In this document: piece by piece, positions 12,616 through 23,181 of the stretch
How the letters are laid out: every line of letters begins with the position of its first letter
How positions within the stretch are numbered: position 1 is the first letter of the stretch
DNA from: Ulota crispa
Taxonomy: Eukaryota > Streptophyta > Bryopsida > Orthotrichales > Orthotrichaceae
Length of the DNA stretch: 64,000 nucleotides
Assembly (NCBI GenBank): GCA_963920765.1
Contig: OY987246.1
Coordinates: forward strand, 11,342,868-11,406,867
Direction of reading: 5' to 3'
Program-made: the position numbers and the translations under genes
Notes under the pieces: generated by a model
The model's input: the letters and a program-made list of their open reading frames with translations, nothing else
The model's database searches: none
What the model was told of the DNA's origin: nothing

Positions 12616-12806
12616 AATTCATGTAGAACCTCCGTAAGGTGATGCAAACTTTCCTCTTGCCATGGATTGGTTGTAGACACATATTCTTGCAAATCCAGAG
12701 AAGTTGTCCACAACCATAGGCCTATGCCCTTAGGTCCAGTGATGAGATCCTGTTCAACATTTCCCAGGTAGGATTGGAATGAAGAGCTCCGCAAGTTTTT
12801 GCACAT
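12616..12806 (-). pseudogene. Unrecognised minus-strand open segment with a good donor
   Basis: On the minus strand this stretch reads through ...LWLWTTSLDLQEYVSTTN... to LTEVLHEFK, followed by a good donor (TTCAAG|GTAAGC, exon edge at 12616). Another open segment (YGLAGYLAIDLVTHVVSAH) lies at about 12830-12935 in a different frame. These may be exons of an unidentified gene or of a decayed copy. More than one frame is open across the block, which weakens the case. Confidence 0.22.
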
Positions 12807-13094
12807 TTGCTCCAGTTACACCATCATAGCATGAGCTGACACAACATGCGTTACAAGGTCTATAGCCAAGTATCCAGCTAGACCATAATTGAAGACTTCT
12901 CCTTTGTCGTGTTGGATCATGTACCACCTCCTTGCATTCAAGAACATAATGCTCTACCCATGCTCATTACGCCATGAAAAACCACCGTTCATGTGCCAAG
13001 CCTTGAGAAGTAGCGTGCTACAATGAAACAGTCCTCTAGTTTTGCATTCTAGATACAAGCTGCCTTGAAATATGGCTTGAAAAGGAATTAAGGT

Positions 13095-13315
13095 AAGGTG
13101 AGTATACCCAACTCCGTCCGGCAACCTAAAGCCGCTCATCTGTAAGTGGTTTTTGCATTTTAGAACTTAAATGTAGGCCCTCTATAGATACCTTATCTTC
13201 TGAGTTTTCAGAAAATAAGGTATCTACAGAGGGCCTACATTTGAGTTCTAAAACGCAAAAACCACTTACAGATGAGCGGCTTTAGATTGCCGGACAGAGT
13301 TGGGTTTACCCACCT
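13095..13315. repeat. Near-perfect palindrome of about 225 bp (foldback MITE), TA target
   Basis: Two arms of about 110 bp are nearly exact complements with almost no loop (CTTCTGAG|TTTTCAGAA at about 13200). The outer ends AGGTGRGTAWACCCAACTC are flanked by TA at 13093-13094 and 13316-13317. The centre reads ATAAGGTATCTA.AGAGGGCC on both arms. Confidence 0.85.
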
Positions 13316-13317
13316 TA

Positions 13318-13687
13318 AACACACCCATTCCTGAGCGGCTCCCAATTCTGCACCCTAGATTTGAGGGTTGGACCCAAAGTGGAGTAGCAAACTCCATTTG
13401 CACAAGCAAATCTTGCCACATGTTAGCTCAGCTTTGGGAAGGGATTGTCAAGTGCCATCATAGGAACACATCCAAGTAGTTTTAAAGATAGTCTAGAATA
13501 ACTTTTAGGGACCCTATGAGCTATAACTTTGCCTTTTAATATAAAATATTCTATAATACTTTTTTACACAAAAATGACATTCCATGATAGCTTGTTGCAA
13601 GACTAGCCCTACGAATTTTTTTTCTGAATTTTCCGAGACCTTGTGGTACCGTGGACCTTTAAACGCTCGGGAATGGGTATGTCTACT
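13318..13687. repeat. Degenerate TA MITE copy (B1)
   Basis: Interior shared with the B copies at 16.3, 21.4 and 37.9 kb: GTGCCATCATAGGAACACAT, TTAATATAAAATATT and AATGACATTCCATGATAGC. The ends ACACACCCATTCC and GGGAATGGGTATGT are inverted. It abuts the palindrome. Confidence 0.6.
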
Positions 13688-13899
13688 TTGTTGGAATAGG
13701 AATGAAGGAGGGACAATCTCGTCCAGAGGCCTATTCCACAAACCAACAGCCATCAATATTCTATCTCCTCTCAAAGAACTAAACCAGAAGTAAGTACTAA
13801 ATTCATGCCTTTGTTTTATCATCATTGTTTTACACTTCTTAATCAATTGTCACAACTAGATCTTTCAAATGAATCTCTAAACCCTAAACATAGTCAACA

Positions 13900-14100
13900 A
13901 AAGAAGCAGCCATGATCCGATGTTCTTAAGTTCATAGAGAAGTCAACATCCATATCTTTTAGCTCCTTCCGGAAAACCTGATGAAACAAAAAAAGGAAAC
14001 AAAATTGAAAGGTCAGAAAATATTAACGTCATCGTCGATCAGTTACAACAATTGAAGCCTTGGAATGAAAACCTAACCCTAACCCTAAATCCATGTCAGC
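13900..14100 (-). other. Telomere-like and leader-like sequence, possible 5' end of a minus-strand transcript
   Basis: On the minus strand TTAGGGTTAGGGTTAGG precedes a CT-rich tract and an acceptor (TTTCATCAG). A short open piece with RKELKDMDVDFSMNLR follows. The arrangement resembles a plant gene start (telo-box, short first exon), which fits the weak minus-strand segments below 13 kb. No product is recognised. Confidence 0.2.
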
Positions 14101-14641
14101 GAAGCAGAAATCCATGCACTGAAGTTCGGTAGAGTGTATCTCTTGCTAGTTGTTGCAACTCCGAAGAAAATACAAAAAAGGCATGCCAATTGTGGAAATA
14201 TGTAACACCACGTTACACAAAAATCACACAACACATTCAACGGTTTCTTTTCACGGCTTCTTAGTTCTCCACCATGTATAATTGATCCTGTAAATGACCA
14301 CTTCTTGCCGAGTCCATACAAATATAAACTTGAAAGAGCAAGCTCTGAAAATACTAAAAGTATTGTAACATAAACTACTGAATCAACAGTGCAGGAAAAG
14401 ATTTACTGAGCAATCGCTCATTGTTCATCTGTCCTAGCCAAGTGGTCCTAATCAACACGAGCATGTTTTAATTGATACTACTATGTTCAAAATGTCCTAA
14501 TCAAGATGTCCAAATTCAAAATGTCTTAATTAAGAGGTCTAAATTCAAAATGTCCTAATCAAGAAGTCTATATTAGAACAAAATTGTTGATTGGGTACTA
14601 TTTTCTTGTAGTGAGCTTTTAAGAAATGCATCTTATGCCTA

Positions 14642-14954
14642 AGGTAGGAGCACCCATAAGCAATGCTGTCCCCATACCGTCAGCTCTGAAACCTTGAAAA
14701 ATCTTTGGAAGTAAATAGATGTAATGACAAGGATGTACAACATGTGAACATGAAATCTTGATAGTGGTTATGGGTATAATGGCAGTTTGCTCTTTAAAAA
14801 TTCACAACTTATTCTCATAGTATCTAAATAATACATTCAAAATTGCAAACTCATTATTTTTCTTTTCCTACTAGGATCCTATAATTTACTAGTTGTTTAT
14901 TAGTACTCGTCATGTTCAAAACCCTTAGATTGACGCTTATGGGTGCTCCTACAC
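14642..14954. repeat. TA-target MITE family A, copy A3 (313 bp)
   Basis: Ends AGGTAGGAGCACCCATAAGC and inverted GTGTAGGAGCACCCATAAGC, TA at 14640-14641 and 14955-14956. It lies about 570 bp upstream of the MED4 leader. Confidence 0.85.
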
Positions 14955-15520
14955 TAAATTGACAAAAAAAAAAAAAAAAAAACACACGCAGAGAAGAAGA
15001 GCAAGAAAGAAGTACTGCATATAAGAAGTCCAGGACGATGCTGAGCTTCATGCCAGGTTTCTTCAACGCAAGGAAAAAAAATACAAGCCAAGTAACAAGC
15101 AGCTCCGCTACAAGAGAGTTGGTCCCAATCATGCTAGCTAGCTACCGTATGAACACCACTAATCACGAAGAAATGACACTTGCAAGATCTACGAATTCTG
15201 AGGAAATCTAACACAATACGAAGATATAGTAATCCACACTATATTCATATGTTCGAAACCATGCTATTTGCACTTTCCGACGTCTTTTTCCTCGGAGTTT
15301 TTCCCTCTCCGCAGTTCCCGTGATGTTCTTCAGCTAATCCATACACCACAGACAACCAATTTCAATCGCCTTTCCATACGATCAATCGCAACGCCGACCT
15401 GCTCTTGTTCGAGATCACCTCTTTACCATCGATTTCTTCTTCTTCTTCTTCTTTTTTTAATGTTTTATCATGCGGAGGAGTGGCAGCGATCGACAGAGCG
15501 TGAGCTCGTTTCCAAGCTCT

Positions 15521-15711
15521 GAATGTCTCTTATGTTTTAGCTCGACTCCAATGGCGACATCGAAAACAGATGCTGAAAGCGATTTGCATTTTGCAGTACA
15601 TTGCGCGGGGTTTGAAGATTTGTTGTGAAACCGAGAATTAGGGTTTGGGGAGATTAGGATTTGGGGGTATTAGGGTTTCGAGGGTGATTGATTTCGGAGG
15701 TTCGGGATTGT
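15521..15711 (+). promoter_or_regulatory. MED4 leader/promoter, first copy of a tandem duplication
   Basis: About 190 bp starting GAATGTCTCTTATGTTTTAG and ending GGAGGTTCGGGATT is repeated immediately downstream. It holds two telo-box-type motifs (TTAGGGTTT), typical of promoters and leaders of plant housekeeping genes. It also contains the 25-codon uORF listed separately. The position just upstream of the MED4 start suggests 5' leader or core promoter. The transcription start itself cannot be seen. Confidence 0.6.
15551..15628 (+). CDS. Upstream ORF of 25 codons in the MED4 leader
   Basis: ATG at 15551 in good context (CCAATGG) reads 25 codons, beginning MATSKTDAES and ending FEDLL, to TGA 15626-15628. 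If the transcript starts upstream of 15551, this short reading frame would precede the MED4 start and could reduce its translation. No known peptide is recognised. Whether it lies inside the transcript is not known. Confidence 0.3.
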   Translation: MATSKTDAESDLHFAVHCAGFEDLL

Positions 15712-15878
15712 GAATGCCTCTTATGTTTTAGCGCGACATCGCAAACGGATGCTGAAAGCGATATGCAGTACAGTGTGCGCGGGGTTTGAAGATTTGTTGT
15801 GAAACCGAGAATTAGGGTTTTTGGGGGGTTGTAGGGTTTTGGAGGGTGATTGATTTCGGAGGTTCGGGATTGGAAAGG
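15712..15878 (+). promoter_or_regulatory. MED4 leader, second copy of the tandem duplication
   Basis: Diverged second copy of the preceding unit, again running from GAATG.CTCTTATGTTTTAG to GGAGGTTCGGGATTGG. It is about 25 bp shorter. The bases that hold the upstream ATG in copy one are missing, so this copy has no equivalent uORF. It ends about 15 bp before the MED4 start codon. Confidence 0.6.
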
Positions 15879-15886
15879 CCGTCACG

Positions 15887-18800
15887 ATGAGTATGTTGAG
15901 TATGGGAAGCGCAGGCCATGGGGAGTTGCAAACGATGTGGGGACCCGGGAGGTCATCGCAGCAGCAGCAAATACAACAGCAAGCTGCTCCGATGGATACT
16001 GCTTCTACGGCGCGCCCTGTTGTGCGAAGCTCGCTCATGAATCAGCCACCGCAACGGCGAGCGCACATGCTTCTGCAGGAAATGGCGGGGCTTGCGAACC
16101 GACTTGTCGAAATAGCTGGTGAGTCGAACCTGTTCTTCTTTCAGGATTAGGGTTAGGGTTTTGCGAGTAGTCTCGCAATTCAACATTTCTTAACATTTCT
16201 TTCTCACATGTCCAGAGCATTAAGATCCTGCTTGAACGTATATATTATTCATATATATTATTCAACATTTCTCAACATTTCTTCCTGAACATTAAGATCC
16301 TGCTTGAGCGTGTATATTATTCATATAAGGTGAACAGACCCATACCCGACCTTTTAAGGGTTCGGGGTACCTCAAGGTTTCGGAAAATTTTGGAAAAATA
16401 TCTGCAGGGCTGGCCACAAGTTATCATGGAATGTAATTTTTGTGGAAAAACATATTGTAGATTATTTTATATTAAAGGGCAAAGTTGCCGCTCATAGGTC
16501 CCTATTAGCGACTCTAGACTAATTTTGAAACTACTTAGTGGTACTGGATGGTCCCAATCCCAACCGTCTCATAGCAACTCAGCAATTGACATGTGGCAGG
16601 ATTGCTTGTGGAAGTGACATTCACTGCTTCATTATGGGTTCAACAATGTGTGATGAAAGCCTCAAATCTAGGGTGCGGGATTGGGGAGGGGTTGGGAATG
16701 GGTGTGTATACCTTATAGCAATTCAACATTTCTTAACATTTTGTCTCACGTGTCTAGAACATTATGATCCTGCTTGAATGCATATATTATTCATATGTAG
16801 CAATTTAACATTTCTTTCTCGTGTGTCCAGAACATTAAGATCCTGCTTGATCATATATAGCAGTTGGCGCTTGTTACGCTATGCATTCATCATTAAAATT
16901 GTTGTGAAATCAAAATTGCTTCAATGTAACACATGTTTCATTTGGTAATAACAAGAGAAAATTGAAATCATGAAAATCCATACATCTCAAAATCAGATTT
17001 TTTTTTAAAATCAATGAAGTGTGAAGCAAATGGAAGCAATAAATTTGCGACCTTGTTATTATCACTCTTTGCACCCTCTTTAATATCACCTTTGACTACA
17101 ACGGCTGTCTCTCTTCATTTTCTACAATATCATAGAGATTGATGACATGATATTATGAAAGTCAAGTGTGATATTAAAGAGGTCAATGTGATATTGGTAG
17201 TATGATGATTTTATGACCTATTTTCAACTCATTTCTTTGACGTCTGAAGAGAATTTGGCCTCTCAATCCCACGGCCTCTCTATTTGGTTGGGCACCATAA
17301 GCTGTTGGAAAATTTACTTTTATAATTCTATAAATTTAGCAACTTTAGAAATTCCAAAATGATTTTGTGAATTTAGCAACTATACAAATTCCAAAAATAG
17401 GAGCTTGCTTTAAAGTGTGAACCCTATGGGCAAGTATAAAGTTCTCAACCAAAGCAAGCTCAAGTTGAAAAAGAGAAAAAAAGAAAACGAGAGATTTCTT
17501 GGCCCTGTCTTCCTCTGCAACATCTTAGTTTGCTGCACATACGTTGATGTGGGACTAGAGTGGAGAAGCACTGTTTTTGTACCTACTGTACCAAAAAATG
17601 TGAGAGTTTAGATAATTACCATCCGGAGATAGTTTGGGAATTATAAGCTCACATTTGGATTTAGAGACCTTGCTTTAGATAGGAACTCTGGAGTAGGATA
17701 TAATTGAACAACATCAAAATAAGGGGCAAGTTATTACTTCCACACTGGGTCCAACCACCGATGCTGCCTTCTCTGTCCTCTTCCCCGAAACCCTAGTTTG
17801 CTCCCCGCTGTCATAGCGTTAGAGTTGCGGTATTTGGAGCAGCTCTGCTCATCGCTCTTCCCCCTCGTCTTTTTTCTCACAGTTTACATTTCCTTCCAAT
17901 TCGGTATGCTTTCTCCCGCTACCGTTCTGCTTTAGTTCAAGCGCATTGGAACTGCTTGGCTTTTGGTGTATGAAACCGTAAAAGCATTGAGCACTGGCGT
18001 CTTGCATTGCAATCTTTTTTTTAAATAATAGGATTTGTATCGTCCTTACCTAAGAATATTGCTGCTGTTCACGCGAGAGCTTTATCTGTTTTCAATTAGC
18101 GTGTGTTTTGAATTTGTGCAAGGCTGATTGTTGACATTCGAATAGTTCTGGCGGCTACTTTAGGAGTGTGATCAGTATATGATACGATTTGAAGGTCTTG
18201 AGTTTTAGCTCAAAATTGGAGGCGGTATGTGATATTACAGAGGTCCTTGTAATTTTAGTATTATGATGATTGTTCAACCCTATAAGACCAATGGTTTTCG
18301 TAGGTAGAAAATTGCCTGTTCAATCAATCATACGTTGGTTGAACTTCAGTTAAATTACACAAAAGAAAATCTTCATATGGCTACTCAAAACTCCTGAAAC
18401 AAAATCCGGAAATGCCCTTTGTCCTTTTAGTCACGAACGTAAATCATTTAGAATCTCAACACGAGGCAGGAACACAAGACAAGTGCCAATATATTCTTAC
18501 TTTTGCATGCAATTGTAGCGGTGTTATGAAGAGGTCATAAGTCATGGTTTTAATGAATGAAGGGCAAAATGCGTAACATGAATAGTAGTAGTTGGTTTGA
18601 AGAAGTAAACATAGCCGAGCTATTTTTCTACCATAAAAATAACTGAAGTGATCTCCCATATTGGACCACAGGAACCAAGAGTTGGCAAACGGGACACATG
18701 AAGATGGCGATTCCATCGTTTTTGGCAGGGGCAACGCTGCCACCAGAGGGTCAAGCAGCAGTGACAACGAAAGAGATTCAGGTACTGCTAGAGAATCATC

Positions 18801-19513
18801 AGAATCTGCTGTACGAAGCAGTGGCAGAGTTGCAAGATCTGCAGGACCTGGACCAAGAGAAGCAGCAGGTGGCCGAGGAGATTAATAACAAGGATGCGGT
18901 GGTGAGAGCGTTTGCCAAGAGAGTACGAGAGGCGCATCAAGTGTTGGAGGGCACACTGGAGGAGCACAAGGACTTGAAGAAAGGGAAGCACCGAAGCTCT
19001 GTGCCTGTTGCAGAGCTGGTTTCATACGCTCGCCGTATTAGCTACACCACGTTCGCTCCACCTGAGCACGGAGCTGGAGAGCCCGTGTTGCGTGGAGCCT
19101 TACCACCAGCGCCACAAGAAGAGCACATGAGAGCTTCACAACTCTATCACGTCAAAGCGTCTGAATTAGGGTTCACCACTGCTTTTGCACCACTTCCTTC
19201 ACCTGATGTTCTTGAGGAGCCTGAACCCACCAACGCCGAGCCCATCATGCCTGCAGGCTGGCAACCGGGCATGCCTGTGCAGCTCCCAACTGAGCTACCT
19301 CCCATGCCTGTTGGATGGAAAGTCGGTGATCCCATTCCTCTTCCGCCATTGCCTGGGTTGCTGCCTTTGGAGGGTGGTCTGCTTCCCCCGAGAGCACCAG
19401 CTCCAGTCACTCTGGTTGTTCCTCTTATAAGTCTGGACCCCAATCCGGAAATGGACGAGGATCTCAGTAGTGACTATGGCTCGGCCAGTGAGTCAGATGA
19501 AGATGACGACTAA
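15887..19513 (+). CDS. MED4: Mediator complex subunit 4 (MED4), two coding exons
   Basis: Subunit of the Mediator middle module, which bridges transcription factors and RNA polymerase II in the nucleus. Coding exons are 15887-16118 and 18672-19513 (stop TAA 19511-19513). The donor GTGAGT follows base 16118 and the acceptor CACAG ends at 18671. The intron is phase 1 and the frame is kept, reading IA-G-TKSW across the joint, for 357 aa. Visible order: a Gln-rich N-terminus (about 25-32); a conserved helix near 60-77 (AHMLLQEMAGLANRLVEIA); PSFL near 92; a long coiled-coil-prone stretch 113-181 with NLLYEAVAELQDL; the family signature ISYTTFAPPEHGAG followed by LRGALPPAPQEEHMRASQLY at about 200-236; Pro-rich GWxxGxP repeats 270-305; and an acidic Asp/Glu/Ser tail 338-357. 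Flowering-plant MED4 has the same order and is somewhat longer. ATG 15887 is the first ATG in frame with the conserved helix. An internal ATG at 18698 would give a 271-aa short form. Confidence 0.93.
16328..16713 (+). repeat. TA-target MITE, AGGT-N6-ACCCAT class (copy B2), inside MED4 intron 1
   Basis: Termini AGGTGAACAGACCCAT and, inverted, ATGGGTGTGTATACCT are flanked by TA on both sides. Its interior (GGAATGTAATTTTTGTGGAA, TTATATTAAAGGGCAAAGTT) recurs in the copies at 13.3, 21.4 and 37.9 kb. Length is 386 bp. Repeated TTAACATTT.GTCTCACRTGTC motifs lie just outside it at 16,190-16,300 and 16,730-16,840. Confidence 0.7.
17755..17910 (+). promoter_or_regulatory. CT-rich island inside MED4 intron 1, possible alternative promoter and non-coding exon
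   Basis: A stretch far richer in C and T than its surroundings carries AAACCCTA (telo-box, reverse) and runs of TCTTCC. It ends in a good donor, TTCG|GTATGC (exon side ends at 17903). Splicing from here to the MED4 acceptor at 18671 would place ATG 18698 first and give a 271-aa protein lacking the Gln-rich end and first helix. The composition resembles plant housekeeping leaders. It could equally be a captured promoter fragment. Confidence 0.35.
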
Positions 19514-19950
19514 AAACCCCTCCCCTATGTCTTTGAATAAACCCAAAGACTGCAGCAAAGTAAAGATGACTAAAAAACCCCTCCCTTTCTCTAGTAGCTT
19601 GTATACTTGCTGGTGATCATCCTGAGTCCAAGATTACCAGGTAACGATCTTTGAACAGGAGCTACTCTGCATTTTTTCATTACGACACCCTGTTAATGTA
19701 CCACATTCACAGATCAAGCTGAACCAATGCACCGAAGATTATATGCAAATTCAAGTAATTTCGACTACCTTCTTATTACCGACTGTGTGTGTAAATCCTA
19801 ACAGCTGACACCCCAGCCAAATTCTGTGTGTATGTGAAAAGGGTGATTTTGCTCATGTACAGCTCTGCAACAGGTATGCAATTCTCAGGTTCATACGTGG
19901 CATTCGGTGTAATGTAGAAACGTACCCGGTGGTGTGTCTTGTACGTTTTG
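19514..19950 (+). other. MED4 3' untranslated region
   Basis: Region after the MED4 stop with an AATAAA at 19536-19541. A short direct repeat (AGATGAC..TAAAAA.CCCCTCCC) spans the stop codon (19500-19525) and recurs at about 19563-19588, so the end of the gene carries a microduplication. The 3' limit is not determined. Confidence 0.4.
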
Positions 19951-20680
19951 CCAACAAGGTAGAGGCTGATGTATTATCGAAGTCACTGTGCTTCGTCAGC
20001 GTAGCTCCAGGGGCAGTTTGAAAGGACACGGGTAATTGTTGGAGCTCTCCACCAAACTTGAGATAGAGAGAGGAGCGTTTACATGGCTTCTTTTAATCAT
20101 GCAGCTTGTTTTGCATGCATCTCGGCAGGACATGGAAGTGATGGAACATGACTGTGTGTACCTTTTTGTTTCGAGTATGTACATCTGCCACTTGTGATTT
20201 TGTCAACGATAGAGAGCCTGAAATTAGCAGGTGTGTGTGTGTCCTTGGGATGATGCCACTTCACAGTTTGAACGTTACTTGCTCTTTTAAAGTCTAAGTA
20301 CTTGTGATTGTTTGAGTGTGATGCACATCATGATCATCAGTTACTTAACGCAGGGTATCACTTTGTGTGGCAGACTCTGAGTGAGTGCACTTGCTTTTTT
20401 GCTGTAGCACTCCTGGTTCGTTGTTCAATGCCATGTGTTCCACAAGGTTTGAAGTGTTGCAGCATCAGAGTTGTACTGGTAGTCCTGGGGTCTTTACAGC
20501 TTTTTGCATGGGAGTGTTGCTTCAGGGTTACGTCCATGCTCTCTCCACTGAAGTTAGAAAGATGGCTTCACTTTCTTCTAAGAGGCAGACTTCCATGTAC
20601 CGGCAAAGTTGCGAGGGGATTACTTGAGTTGCTGCTGAAGTGTGCTTAAGTATGTATCCGTATTAGCAAGGCACACTCAT
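19951..20680. other. Low-copy sequence downstream of MED4, nothing recognised
   Basis: Not obviously repetitive, moderate GC, contains a short TG run near 20233. Open frames here are short and overlap on both strands without recognisable protein features. It may include distal 3' UTR. Confidence 0.3.
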
Positions 20681-20681
20681 G

Positions 20682-21178
20682 AGGGGTAGTCACACCTTCT
20701 TCACCCCCATTCTCAGAGAATGTGGTTGTGGCATTCTCAATCTTTGGAGAATGGGGTTGTGGCACTTTTTTCTTGATTTGTGGAAGTTCCATTCTCTTTG
20801 AAGATTGAGGTTTTTTTTCACCTCTAGAGGAGAAGAATAGAAGTTTTTATCCATGTATGTCTCTTTTTGATCTTGCTCTTCTTGCTTTTATCCTCTTAGT
20901 AGTTGGAAGCCTTGCTTAACCCCTCACCGCCCCAGGTATCACAAAAAGATTGAAATGCGGCCACATTCTGGCTCCTGGGCCAGTGAAGGGTTAAGTGTGT
21001 GAATGTAACTTGCTTTCTTATTGTATCACCATTTTTTAAGGTAAACCTGTTCTCCATTCTCCATTGCTCATAAAAGGGGAGTTACACCTTCTTAAAGTGC
21101 TTCCATTGGCTCATGTTTCTACTCCACAACTTCTCATTTATCATAAAAGTTTCATTCTTAAAGGTGTGACTACCCCCT
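20682..21178. repeat. MITE with ends AGGGGTAGTCACACC (family N)
   Basis: Inverted ends AGGGGTAGTCACACCTT and AGGGGGTAGTCACACCTT. Internal direct copies of ATTCTC..AGAATG.GGTTGTGGCA. A small TTAA element (20920-20990) lies inside. The target duplication is unclear. Confidence 0.6.
20920..20990. repeat. Very short TTAA-flanked element (71 bp), nested
   Basis: TTAA at 20916-20919 and 20991-20994. Ends CCCCTCACCGCCCCAGG and inverted CCCTTCACTGGCCCAGG match at 14 of 17 positions. It is the smallest member of the TTAA group in the window. Confidence 0.6.
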
Positions 21179-21400
21179 ATAAGTTTTAATATGGGTAAGG
21201 AGAAATGAAAAGGATAAGATTCCCTTCCCATGCATTTCAAGTATGATGATGATGATAATAAAATTGTTTTTTTAATCCCTAAGAATACAAGAGTGAAGCT
21301 TGTTTGTATTTGGAGTTTTAAATCAAAACAAATTATACCCTTAGAAAATTCTAGAAATAAGATTGTTTTTTTGCAAGTTTGATTGTTTCTTCCATCTTTA

Positions 21401-21810
21401 AGGTATGTACACATTTCTTTTTCCGGTCTTGGAAGCTGACAGTTGAGCTACGCTTGAGGTGTTCACCACTCATAGTGAACCTAGAGTGAAGTATTAAACA
21501 CTACTAGTACAAGCAAATCTTGCCACTTGCAAGTTTAGGAGCTAGTTTGGGTGGGTTGGGATTGGGACCGTCAAGTGCCATTGTAGGAACACATCCAAGC
21601 AATTTCAAGGATAGTTTGGAGTTGCTTTTAGGGACCTTATGAGCTGTAACTTTGCCCTTTAATATAAAATATTGTACAATATTTTTTTCCACAAAAATGA
21701 CATTTTGTGATAGCTTATTGAAAAGCTAATCCTGAATATAAATTTTTTAATTTTCCAAGACCATGCAGTACCTCAAATCCTTAAATGGTCGGGTATGGGT
21801 GTACATACCT
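21401..21810. repeat. TA-target MITE (copy B3, 410 bp)
   Basis: Ends AGGTATGTACAC and inverted AGGTATGTACACCCATACCC, TA at 21399-21400 and 21811-21812. Interior as in the other B copies (TTAATATAAAATATTGTACA). Confidence 0.75.
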
Positions 21811-22413
21811 TATATGAATTGGTTCAAAGTCTTGCATGAAAATATGAAATGTCCAATGATCACACTAATCACACAATCAAGGAGTCAACAAAAATTGCTT
21901 TCTAAGCATACCTAGATGTTGTACATTTTGTTTTGGAGTTGCTTGAAAACATTCATTGTCCACCCAATGGATGCTTGTTTGTTTAGGAGTTAACAAGTTT
22001 CTTTCAAAGTTGAGTTTCTAGTGTACAATTCGAAAGTTCTTAATAATACCCTTCCACCGGTATATTATGCTTCATTTAAAATTATTTTGAATACTCATTA
22101 TAGTATCTAGTAAAATTGCAATTCCCTTATATGTATGGCAAAGTAAATTCAACTATTGAATTTAGTAGATTTGCAAGAATCGAAACCCCTTGAAATTTCT
22201 ACTTGACTCCTTGTTGCAACAAAAATCATTGCATGGTTTCTATGTGAATGCAACAAGTGAACATAGTTTGGTGAACATAGTTTGGTTTTAACTAATCAAG
22301 CTTTGAAATGCAACAAAATACTAAATTCTTGAAAATGTCATAAGTTTGAAAAGAAAAGTTGAAATTAAATTTTATGAGCTTCGTGTTCTTAGTCAAGCTT
22401 AAAACTCATTTAA

Positions 22414-23057
22414 CCCAAAACAACCTTGAGGACAGAATGTACCCTCAACCAATTTTTGAAGTGAAATAAAACCTTTACCAAATTACTAATTTTAGTAGTT
22501 TATTTTTTTGAATTTTTTTTTTGAAAGTTAGTATTAATTTCAACAATCTAATTTTGCAAATGATTGATTTTGATTTTTCTATTCAAGATTTTGTGCACGG
22601 GTGTCCATTGCAATCTTGACTTTATGTAGTGTTGAGGGCTCCTAGGAGTGAGTCTCAAATACACTAGATCTTTGAGAAAAAATCACATTAAAAATTCATT
22701 TAAAAAAATTGTAAAGTAGATTTTGAAAAGTCATAAATTGAATGGGGTTATGCATGCTAGGCCTTTTAACCTCATATTTTTTTGGTGACCAACTTTTTTA
22801 ACTTGACATGTGAAAAGAAGATTGAAAGACTTCAAATCACTTTCACAGTTTTAACACCCTCATGAATCAAACATTATAATCTTTCAATCCATATGAGATG
22901 TTGTGTTTTCTTTTCTAATGTGATTTTTGACATGTCTAGTTTGATTTTATATAGTTACAATTCAAAAAGAATTGATACAGCTTATCAAAACATTGAATTT
23001 TTGTTCAAATTAGAGCAATTTTGTAGAAGCTCATGAATTTCTAGGGTTATTTTGGGG
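22414..23057. repeat. Diverged piggyBac-like MITE (644 bp)
   Basis: TTAA at 22410-22413 and 23058-23061. Ends are CCCAAAACAACC and inverted CCCCAAAATAACC. The interior follows 10269-10913 closely (GGGTGTCCATTGCAATCTTG; CTCAAATACACTAGA). Confidence 0.7.
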
Positions 23058-23181
23058 TTAAGGGTCAAAATTTGGGTTTGCCCAACAAGCATTCTTTCCA
23101 TGGCATTTGTTTATGGAGTTTTTTTCCAATTAGCTACAAGAGTAAGACACTTTGTTCTAAAACATGTAACCATATGTACTA

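Noticed and set aside
14069..14090. Interstitial telomere array
   Set aside because: Only about three CCCTAA units. This is within what telo-box promoters show, so not a telomere relic.
20308..20649. Overlapping Cys-rich frames downstream of MED4
   Set aside because: Two frames open at once with no family resemblance. Likely 3' flank.
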